A stretch of DNA of 8,157 bases from Armatimonadota bacterium (GTDB lineage: Bacteria; Sysuimicrobiota; Sysuimicrobiia; Sysuimicrobiales; Humicultoraceae): positions 1 to 8,157 of the forward strand of contig JACQGZ010000313.1 of NCBI GenBank assembly GCA_016199305.1, in the 5' to 3' direction. The position numbers were made by a program, and so were the translations under genes. This document shows positions 1 through 4,909 of this stretch, piece after piece. The notes under the pieces were generated by a model. It was not told the origin of the DNA and ran no database searches. It saw only the letters and a program-made list of their open reading frames with translations. Each line of letters starts with the position of its first letter. The first letter of the stretch is position 1.

Positions 1-80
1 ATGAGGTTGCCGCGGTCGCCGTACAGATTGAGCAGGTCCGGATAGAGGTGGCAGAGACGGAGTCGCACCAGTCGATTCAC
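1..80 (-). CDS. gatD: Lipid II isoglutaminyl synthase, glutamine amidotransferase subunit GatD (N-terminus only)
   Basis: This is the first 27 codons of a gene that leaves the window at base 1. Translated from GTG at 80 it gives an N-terminus containing LCHLYPDLLNLYGDRGNL, the hallmark start of GatD, a CobB/CobQ-like class I glutamine amidotransferase. In characterised Gram-positive bacteria GatD frees ammonia from glutamine, and its partner MurT uses it to amidate the D-glutamate of lipid II at the inner membrane face. The gene follows murT directly: the murT stop and this GTG share the bases GTGA, so translation is probably coupled. A GGGAGGA Shine-Dalgarno-like run abuts the GTG with no spacer, so the GTG four codons further in (68-66, about 12 bases away) is a possible alternative start. 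The catalytic Cys and His lie outside the window. Identity rests on the motif plus the murT context and is strong for so short a piece. Confidence 0.9.
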   Translation of the reverse strand, partial: MNRLVRLRLCHLYPDLLNLYGDRGNL

Positions 81-1465
81 TCCTCCCAGTAGGCCCGCAC
101 GTAGCCGCGTCTGGTCAGCATCGACCGCAGGCGCAGCATCGCGGTGTAGGTCGGCATGATGTACAGCGTCTCCCCGCCGGCCAGCTGTCCGAGGCCCAGG
201 CGGACGGCGCGCTCCGGATCGGGCTCCACCGTCACCACGCCGCCGTCAAGGCCAGCGTACTTCAGCCGCACCGCCATCTCCGGGGCGCGCAGACCCGTCA
301 GCACCACCGCGCGGCACCGCCCCCGCAGCAGTTCGAAGTCGACGTCCCAGAGCCAGGAGATGTCGCGCCCGTCCGCGGTAAGATCGTTGATGGCGATCAC
401 GCCCACGATGGGATGCCCGCCGGAGGTCACCGTGCGCAGGACTTCGTTGAACCCGGCCGGGTTCTTGGCCAGCAGCATGACCACGCGGCGCCCATCGATC
501 ACGATCTGCTCCCCCCGCCCGAAGGCGGGGCGGAAGGCGCCGACCGCCTCCGCGATCTCCTCCAGGGGGACCCCCACGGCCAGCGCCGCGGCCGAGGCGG
601 CGAGCACATTGTAGACGTTGTAGAGACCGGGAAGGCCGCTGCGGATGACGGCGCGTCCGGCGGGGGTGCGTAGCGCAAAGGTCGATCCGGCCAGTCCCTG
701 CAGGCGGACCGTTTCCGCGGCCACCGCGGCAGGCGGCCGCGCGGTGCCGCAGCGCTCGCAGCGATAGACGCCCAGATGCCCGAGGTAGATCGCGGCGTAC
801 GCGTACGGGATGCCGCAGCGGTAGCAGTACCGTCCGTCTGCCGCGTGCTCCAGCGCGGTGGCGCGGGAGACCTTCGGATCGTCGATGCCGAAGGGACGCC
901 CGGCGGGATGCGGCCGGCCGACATCGGCGACGAGCGGGTCGTCGGCGTTGTACAGGACGGCGGCGCCCTCGAGGCGGGTCAGCGCGTCCCGCCACCGGTC
1001 GGCCACCAGGTCGATCTCGCCGTAACGGTCCAGCTGATCGCGGAAGAGATTGCCCAGCACGACGGCGCGGGGTCGCAGCGGCCCCACGACGAGGGGGAGG
1101 GTGGCCTCGTCCACTTCGAACACCCCGATGTCGCCATCGATGCGGCCGGACAGCGCGCTGCGGCGCACCAGCGCGGTGACCATGCCGGCCGGCAGGTTGG
1201 CGCCGGCGCGATTTCCCACGGCGCGCAGGCCGGCGCGCTCCAGAATGGCGGTGAGCAGGCGCGCGGTCGTGGTCTTGCCGTTCGTGGCGGTGATGAGGAC
1301 GGCGCCCTGCGGGAGGCGGCGACCCAAGTGCGCCAGGATCTCGGGGTTCACGGCCCGGGCGATCCGGCCGGGCATCGTGGTGGCGCCTCCGGCACCGACA
1401 GTGCGGATGATAAAAGCGGAGAGGCGCCCGGCCAGCACGCCGGCGCCGAGACGCAGGTTCCTCAC
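77..1465 (-). CDS. murT: Lipid II isoglutaminyl synthase, Mur-ligase-like subunit MurT
   Basis: MurT is the ATP-dependent partner of GatD; together they amidate the alpha-carboxyl of D-Glu in lipid II. The 462-residue protein is of usual family length. A Mur ligase central domain carries the P-loop ATNGKTTT (60-67), followed by NRAGAN (85-90), FEVDEA (116-121) and NLFRDQLDRYGE (139-150). A four-cysteine zinc ribbon sits inside it (CYRC at 214-217, CERC at 236-239), a feature that separates MurT from MurC-F. The C-terminal DUF1727 domain includes LLAKNPAGFNE (331-341) and DGRDISWLWDVDFE (365-378), the region expected to supply the Asp that completes GatD's catalytic triad. The start is GTG. 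No ATG, GTG or TTG lies in frame between it and the upstream stop region, but the purine-rich GAGGTGA overlaps the GTG itself, so the true start could lie a few codons downstream. It lies 31 bases after the LysM-NlpC stop and overlaps gatD by GTGA, so the three are probably one operon. Confidence 0.95.
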   Translation of the reverse strand: MRNLRLGAGVLAGRLSAFIIRTVGAGGATTMPGRIARAVNPEILAHLGRRLPQGAVLITATNGKTTTARLLTAILERAGLRAVGNRAGANLPAGMVTALVRRSALSGRIDGDIGVFEVDEATLPLVVGPLRPRAVVLGNLFRDQLDRYGEIDLVADRWRDALTRLEGAAVLYNADDPLVADVGRPHPAGRPFGIDDPKVSRATALEHAADGRYCYRCGIPYAYAAIYLGHLGVYRCERCGTARPPAAVAAETVRLQGLAGSTFALRTPAGRAVIRSGLPGLYNVYNVLAASAAALAVGVPLEEIAEAVGAFRPAFGRGEQIVIDGRRVVMLLAKNPAGFNEVLRTVTSGGHPIVGVIAINDLTADGRDISWLWDVDFELLRGRCRAVVLTGLRAPEMAVRLKYAGLDGGVVTVEPDPERAVRLGLGQLAGGETLYIMPTYTAMLRLRSMLTRRGYVRAYWEE

Positions 1466-1496
1466 CTCTTCAGAATACGTCGAGATCGGGCGACGT

Positions 1497-2552
1497 CTAG
1501 AAGCGGCGGGCCCCCAGGTAGCGCTTGCGGTAGTAGTCCTTGCTCAGCGGGGTGATCGTCACGCTGCCGTAGGCGGAGGAGGAGTGGATGAACTGCCCCT
1601 CCCCGATGTAGATGCCCGCGTGCGACGGGCCGCGGCGGTAGGTGGTGAAGAAGACCATGTCTCCCGGCTTCAACTCCCCTGCCGGCACCGGGCGCCCGGC
1701 GTAATACATGGCGTAGGTGGTGCGTGGCAGCGAAACGTCCATGCGGGCGTAGACGTACTGCAGGAAGCCGGAACAGTCGAACGCGGATGGCCCGGTGGCG
1801 CCCCAGCGGTAACGGGTACCGATGAAGCGGCGGGACAGGCCGATCAGGCTGCCGGCCCACTGCGTTCCGCGGTAGGGGAGGGCCCGCGCCTTGACCGTCG
1901 AGGCGGCGGGAGCGGCGGTGGGTGCTTGGGGAGACGCGGCTGCGGGGGTCGCGCGAATCCCCGGCGCCTTCACCTTGAGGATCTGGCCGATGCGCAGGGT
2001 CGACTCGACGCCGATCCCATTGAGCGCGGCCAGGTCTCTCACCCCCATCCCAAAGCGCCGCGCCAGCACCCAGAGTGTGTCCCCGGGTTTGACCTCATAG
2101 CGCTCGATCTTATACGCGGGCGCGGACCTGGCCGCGGCGGGCGGGGAGGAGGAGACCGGGATCACAAGGCGCTGTCCCGGTTGCAGGACCGCATCGACAC
2201 CCGTCAGGCCGCTGGCCCGAGCGATGGCCTCGATCGGGACATGATAGCGCGAGGCGATGGCCCAGAGCGTGTCCCCCGCCCTTACCTCATACCGCTCCGT
2301 CCTGGATGCCGGCGTGGACGTCGTCGCGACGTGAGGGGAGGAGGAGACCGGGATGACGAGACGCTGTCCTGGCTGTAGAAGCGCGTCAACGTCGGCGAGG
2401 CCGCTGGCTCGCGCGATAGCCTCCACCGAGACGTGGTAGCGCGAGGCGATGGACCAGAGCGTGTCGCCGGAGCGGACGGTGTAGGTTTGCGCGGCCGACG
2501 CCGCGGGAGCGACGACGGCGAGAAGGACGATGGTCGAGATGAGAACGCGCAT
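1497..2552 (-). CDS. Secreted peptidoglycan hydrolase, three LysM domains plus NlpC/P60
   Basis: This is a cell-wall endopeptidase, probably cutting the stem peptide near gamma-D-Glu-diamino acid bonds, as NlpC/P60 enzymes do. Residues 1-20 form a signal peptide (MRVLIS, a hydrophobic core, then ASA before AQ), and no lipobox cysteine is seen. Three LysM wall-binding repeats follow at about 24-68, 88-132 and 151-195, each beginning Y-x-V-x-x-GDTLW. An Ala/Pro/Thr-rich linker (about 197-222) leads to the NlpC/P60 domain (about 235-351) with the expected Cys260 in FDCSGF, His311 in SHAGIYIG and His323 in FIHSSS, so the triad looks intact. The first two LysM repeats are nearly identical, whereas the third has diverged. 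ATG is chosen because GGAGG sits four bases upstream and the signal peptide begins there. It precedes murT-gatD by 31 bases, so it may be co-expressed with lipid II amidation. The exact bond cut cannot be told from sequence. Confidence 0.93.
   Translation of the reverse strand: MRVLISTIVLLAVVAPAASAAQTYTVRSGDTLWSIASRYHVSVEAIARASGLADVDALLQPGQRLVIPVSSSPHVATTSTPASRTERYEVRAGDTLWAIASRYHVPIEAIARASGLTGVDAVLQPGQRLVIPVSSSPPAAARSAPAYKIERYEVKPGDTLWVLARRFGMGVRDLAALNGIGVESTLRIGQILKVKAPGIRATPAAASPQAPTAAPAASTVKARALPYRGTQWAGSLIGLSRRFIGTRYRWGATGPSAFDCSGFLQYVYARMDVSLPRTTYAMYYAGRPVPAGELKPGDMVFFTTYRRGPSHAGIYIGEGQFIHSSSAYGSVTITPLSKDYYRKRYLGARRF
2142..2291 (-). repeat. Second LysM unit of an internal tandem duplication
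   Basis: This segment encodes residues 88-137 of the LysM-NlpC protein. It matches the unit at 2334-2483 at 42 of 50 residues by eye, including the shared tail QPGQRLVIPVSSSP. Similarity is also obvious at the DNA level, which suggests a relatively recent duplication or gene conversion. Together the two units could support slippage or recombination that changes LysM copy number. Confidence 0.75.
2334..2483 (-). repeat. First LysM unit of an internal tandem duplication
   Basis: This segment encodes residues 24-73 of the LysM-NlpC protein and pairs with the unit at 2142-2291. The eight differing residues are mostly conservative (for example Ser/Ala and Val/Ile). The third LysM of the same protein (residues 151-195) is clearly more distant, so the duplication involves only these two. 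Confidence 0.75.
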
Positions 2553-2556
2553 CGCG

Positions 2557-2561
2557 CCTCC
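2557..2561 (-). promoter_or_regulatory. Ribosome binding site of the LysM-NlpC gene
   Basis: GGAGG on the minus strand lies four bases before the ATG at 2552. This supports that start, which also gives a clean signal peptide. Confidence 0.75.
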
Positions 2562-2572
2562 GGGTTGGAGTG

Positions 2573-2588
2573 CGGTATTGGGATACCG
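2573..2588 (-). promoter_or_regulatory. Perfect inverted repeat in the LysM-NlpC leader (possible operator or hairpin)
   Basis: The minus strand reads CGGTAT-CCCA-ATACCG: two perfect 6-base arms around 4 bases, starting 11 bases upstream of the GGAGG ribosome binding site. It could be a repressor site or a small RNA hairpin near the translation start. No confident -35/-10 pair was found next to it, so its role is inference. Confidence 0.4.
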
Positions 2589-2651
2589 AGACGGCGCGTT
2601 TCGGGATGAGAGGAGATGAGGCCGGGAGCCTCCTCCACGCCCGTTCGTGAG

Positions 2652-2672
2652 GCAGAGGGATTCGCCCTCGGC
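2652..2672 (-). terminator. Weak hairpin after htpX (possible terminator or attenuator)
   Basis: Arms GAGGG and CCCTC around a five-base loop extend by two more pairs after one mismatch, about 27 bases beyond the htpX stop. No T-run follows on the minus strand, so intrinsic termination is doubtful. The rest of the 146-base spacer 2553-2698 holds no gene that I can support. Confidence 0.25.
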
Positions 2673-2698
2673 GCTGAAAGTCCTGCCGCCCTAGACCC

Positions 2699-3622
2699 TC
2701 AGGCGCCCGGCCCGGAGGCGCCGAGGGGCGGCCCCTCCACGGCCATCTCGCGCAGCCGCCGGATGCGGTCGTCGATAGGCGGGTGCGTGTTGAAAAGTCC
2801 GTTGAGGGAGCCGCCCCACTCTTTGAGGGGATTGACGATGTACAGGTGCGCGGTGGCCTTGTTGGCGACCTCGAGGGGATCCCGGTCGGCGTCCAGTTTC
2901 TCCAGCGCGCCGGCCAGGCCGGCCGGGTAGCGCGTCAGCATCGCGCCGCCGGCGTCGGCGAGGTACTCGCGCCGCCGCGAGATGGCGAAGCGGATCAATT
3001 GCGCGGCCAGCGGCGCGAAGATCGCCAGCAGCAACGCGACCAGCGCGACCAGGCCCCCGCCGCCGCGGTCGCGCGACCGCCGGCTCCCACCCCAGCGCGC
3101 GGACCGGCGGAACCAGTCGCTGACCAGAGCGACGGTGCCGACCAGCACCACGACCAGCGTGGAGAGGCGGACGTCCATGTGCTGGATGTGCGCCATCTCG
3201 TGGGCGACGACCCCTTCCAGCTCCAGGCGGTTCAGTTTCTCCAGCAGCCCCGTCGTCACCGCCATCGCCGCGTGCTGTGGATCGCGTCCGGTGGCGAAGG
3301 CGTTGGGGGCCGAGTCCTGGATGAGGTAGACGCGCGGCTTGGGGAGGCCGGCGGCGATGGCCAGCCCCTCCACCGCGTTGTGGAGAAAAGGCTGCTCGTC
3401 GTGCCTGACCTCGCGCGCCCCGCTGATGCCCAGGACGACGCGGTCGCTGTAGAAGTAGGAGGCCGAGGCCGAGACGAGGGCGATCACCGCGGCGGCGGGG
3501 ATCGCCGCGTAGCCCACCTCAGTGACCTGCCCGATGGCGTAGCCGAGCGCCAGGATCAACAGCACAAACAGCGCGAGCAGCAGCCACGTCGCGCGCGCGT
3601 TGCGCTCGATCTGTTCGTACAT
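2699..3622 (-). CDS. htpX: HtpX-like M48 family zinc metalloprotease, membrane-bound
   Basis: HtpX is a membrane-embedded zinc endopeptidase that clears misfolded or damaged membrane proteins, with its active site facing the cytoplasm. The 307-residue protein has two N-terminal membrane segments (about 13-33 and 37-57). The zinc motif HEMAH (141-145) supplies His141, the catalytic Glu142 and His145. Two further hydrophobic segments follow (about 155-169 and 190-212), separated by an Arg/Gly-rich loop (172-190), and then EYLAD with the third zinc ligand Glu219. The family's C-terminal FNTHPPIDDRIRRLRE motif is at 277-292. Length and order fit HtpX well. It begins 9 bases after the lemA stop, and the gap contains no convincing Shine-Dalgarno sequence, so translation probably depends on coupling to lemA. 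The lemA-htpX pairing is common in bacteria. Induction by membrane or heat stress is known for HtpX elsewhere; nothing in this sequence tests that. Confidence 0.95.
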   Translation of the reverse strand: MYEQIERNARATWLLLALFVLLILALGYAIGQVTEVGYAAIPAAAVIALVSASASYFYSDRVVLGISGAREVRHDEQPFLHNAVEGLAIAAGLPKPRVYLIQDSAPNAFATGRDPQHAAMAVTTGLLEKLNRLELEGVVAHEMAHIQHMDVRLSTLVVVLVGTVALVSDWFRRSARWGGSRRSRDRGGGGLVALVALLLAIFAPLAAQLIRFAISRRREYLADAGGAMLTRYPAGLAGALEKLDADRDPLEVANKATAHLYIVNPLKEWGGSLNGLFNTHPPIDDRIRRLREMAVEGPPLGASGPGA

Positions 3623-3631
3623 CGGGGTGAT

Positions 3632-4177
3632 CTAAAACTGAACCTTGACCGGCTCGCGCGCCGCGTCCTCCATCTCGAAGTAATCCCGGCCGCGGAACCC
3701 GAAGGCGTTGGCCAGCAGCGCCGTGGGGAAGGACTGGCGCAGGTTCTCGTGGCGCAGGACGGTGTCGTTGTAGAACTGGCGGGCGAAGGCGATCTTGCTC
3801 TCCGTGCCGGCCAGTTCCTCCTGCAGTTGCTGGAAGTTCTCCGTGGCCCGCAGCTGCGGGTAGTTCTCCGCGACCGCAAAGAGGCTGCGCAGGGCCCCGG
3901 TCAGCATGTTCTCGGCCTGCGACTGCTCCCCCACCGACCCCGCGGCGATGGCCCGGGCGCGCGCGTTCGTGACGCGCTCGAAGACCTCCCGCTCGTGCGT
4001 GGCGTATCCCTTCACCGTCTCGATCAGGTTGGGGATCAGATCGTAGCGGCGGCGCAGCTGCACGTCGATCTGCGACCAGGCGTTGTTGATGCGATTCCGC
4101 AGCACCACCAGCCGATTGTACAGGTAGATGACGTAGAGCACGATCAGGACGATGATGCCGATCAGGGCGTAGCGCAT
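3632..4177 (-). CDS. lemA: LemA family membrane protein
   Basis: LemA proteins have one N-terminal membrane helix and a long helical soluble domain; their molecular role is not settled. This one is 181 residues, the usual size. The membrane helix spans about 3-20, followed by the family signature around NNAWSQIDVQLRRRYDLIPN (31-50) and ETVKGYATHE (53-62), then a long predicted helical bundle including NFQQLQEELAGTESKIAFAR (114-133) and FYNDTVLRHEN (135-145). The C-terminus has the usual FP..LLA..FGF....YFE pattern (150-168). ATG is supported by AAGGAGG 9 bases upstream. It is the first gene of a pair with htpX and faces the BFN gene across a 205-base divergent region. Family assignment is very secure; function is known only by association with M48 proteases and the envelope. 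Confidence 0.95.
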   Translation of the reverse strand: MRYALIGIIVLIVLYVIYLYNRLVVLRNRINNAWSQIDVQLRRRYDLIPNLIETVKGYATHEREVFERVTNARARAIAAGSVGEQSQAENMLTGALRSLFAVAENYPQLRATENFQQLQEELAGTESKIAFARQFYNDTVLRHENLRQSFPTALLANAFGFRGRDYFEMEDAAREPVKVQF

Positions 4178-4186
4178 CGCGTGCGT

Positions 4187-4193
4187 CCTCCTT
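4187..4193 (-). promoter_or_regulatory. Ribosome binding site of lemA
   Basis: A near-consensus AAGGAGG on the minus strand lies 9 bases before the lemA ATG. It is the strongest ribosome binding site in the window and probably drives translation of htpX as well by coupling. Confidence 0.8.
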
Positions 4194-4248
4194 CCGCCCG
4201 CGTCGAGCGGACTCTGCTACTTCATTCGGCCCCGGCCGCGGCGCCCCT

Positions 4249-4260
4249 GTCCCGCGGGAC
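4249..4260. promoter_or_regulatory. Perfect palindrome GTCCCGCGGGAC (possible operator)
   Basis: This 12-base perfect palindrome lies about 70 bases upstream of the lemA start and about 60 bases upstream of the BFN -10. The position suits a regulator that acts on one or both divergent genes. In GC-rich DNA such palindromes also arise by chance, so the call is tentative. Confidence 0.3.
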
Positions 4261-4315
4261 TCCCGCACGGACGGCCGGGGCGTTCGCGCGCCTCGACCGG
4301 ACCGTCACAGGGTAA

Positions 4316-4324
4316 TGGTATAAT
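4316..4324 (+). promoter_or_regulatory. Extended -10 promoter for the BFN gene, possibly bidirectional
   Basis: TGGTATAAT is a perfect -10 hexamer (4319-4324) with an upstream TGn extension, rare in such GC-rich DNA. No good -35 is visible at normal spacing: TCGACC at 4293-4298 is about 20 bases away, too far, but extended -10 promoters often do without one. Transcription would begin near 4331, giving a leader of about 50 bases. On the minus strand the same bases, shifted by one (4325-4320), read TATTAT, five of six matches to a -10, which could serve lemA-htpX with a leader of about 135 bases. Confidence 0.65.
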
Positions 4325-4366
4325 ACGCGCGAACATCGCGGGCACTCCGCCGGCGAGCGCGCACCC

Positions 4367-4377
4367 GAGAGGGGGGG
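4367..4377 (+). promoter_or_regulatory. Ribosome binding site of the BFN gene
   Basis: The purine run GAGAGGGGGGG ends 5 bases before the GTG at 4383. It favours that GTG over the in-frame ATG at 4392, which would be 14 bases away. Confidence 0.6.
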
Positions 4378-4382
4378 CTGTC

Positions 4383-4859
4383 GTGCTGCAGATGAAGGTG
4401 AGAGGCGTGGCGCTGGACCAGCAGATGAACCCCGTCGTCCTCCTCGTCGATCAACCGGAGACCATGGCCCTGCCGATCTGGATCGGGCAGGCGGAGGCGA
4501 CCGCCATCGCGATGGAACTGCAGGGGGTGCATCCCCCCCGCCCGATGACGCACGACCTGGTCCGCGTCCTGCTGCACGAACTGAAGGCCAGCGTCTCCCG
4601 CATCGTCGTCACGGACGTCCGCGACAACACCTATTTCGCCGAGATCCACGTCGCCCAGAACGGCGGCGCGCTGGTGATCGACTCCCGCCCCAGCGACGCC
4701 ATCGCCGTGGCGCTGCGCATGGAGGCCCCCATCTTCGTCGAGGAGAAGGTCGCCGCCCAGGCGATCCAGTTGAAGAAGTCCTTCGACGAGAACGACATGG
4801 AGGAGTGGAAGAAGTTTCTCGACCGGGTGAAGCCCTCCGACTTTCACACCACGCACTAA
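4383..4859 (+). CDS. Bifunctional nuclease family protein (DUF151/BFN)
   Basis: This 158-residue protein belongs to the BFN (DUF151) family, named for a plant member reported to have DNase and RNase activity. The bacterial role is largely unknown, and the activity should not be assumed here. Family marks are the N-terminal strand pattern MKVRGVALD (4-12), the conserved LPIWIG (30-35), RPMTHDLVRVLL (53-64), the YFAEI strand (84-88) and the signature RPSDAIAVALR (102-112), followed by PIFVEE (116-121). After the core, an acidic and Lys-rich helical tail (about 131-150) ends the protein. There is no UvrB/UvrC-like domain fused to it, unlike some family members. It starts with GTG after a good purine-rich ribosome binding site, has its own strong extended -10, and is the only plus-strand gene: divergent from lemA-htpX and convergent with spoVR. 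It is therefore probably transcribed alone. Confidence 0.92.
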   Translation: MLQMKVRGVALDQQMNPVVLLVDQPETMALPIWIGQAEATAIAMELQGVHPPRPMTHDLVRVLLHELKASVSRIVVTDVRDNTYFAEIHVAQNGGALVIDSRPSDAIAVALRMEAPIFVEEKVAAQAIQLKKSFDENDMEEWKKFLDRVKPSDFHTTH

Positions 4860-4873
4860 AGGCCCGTTTCTCT

Positions 4874-4905
4874 AAGGCTGCGGAGCACATCCGGTCTCAG
4901 CCCTT
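4874..4905. terminator. Imperfect stem-loop between convergent BFN and spoVR stops
   Basis: Outer arms AAGGCTG and CAGCCCTT (one bulged C) and inner arms CGGA and TCCG fold around GCACA, with an unpaired GTCT on one side. It lies in the 50-base gap between two convergent stops, where a terminator for both strands is expected. T-runs are short or absent, so it is a weak call. Confidence 0.35.
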
Positions 4906-4909
4906 TGAG

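Larger units (their letters stand above)
4178..4382. other. Divergent intergenic region between lemA and the BFN gene
   Basis: This is the longest stretch without a gene. It contains the lemA ribosome binding site, a perfect 12-base palindrome (4249-4260), an extended -10 element for the plus-strand gene (4316-4324) that overlaps a possible minus-strand -10, and the purine-rich ribosome binding site of the BFN gene (4367-4377). I see no small coding frame with good support in it. Confidence 0.7.

Noticed and set aside
1050..2378. Plus-strand open frame of about 442 codons opposite murT and the LysM-NlpC gene
   Set aside because: It crosses the boundary of two certain minus-strand genes, is rich in Arg, Gly, Pro and Ala, and shows no domain.
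2783..4315. Long plus-strand open frame of about 510 codons opposite htpX and lemA
   Set aside because: It lies antisense to two well-recognised genes and runs into their promoter region. Its protein is rich in Arg, Gln, Asp and Val with no recognisable domain, as expected for the mirror frame of GC-rich codons.
4305..4856. Minus-strand open frame of about 183 codons opposite the BFN gene
   Set aside because: It mirrors the BFN gene, whose family motifs, promoter and ribosome binding site are all clear.
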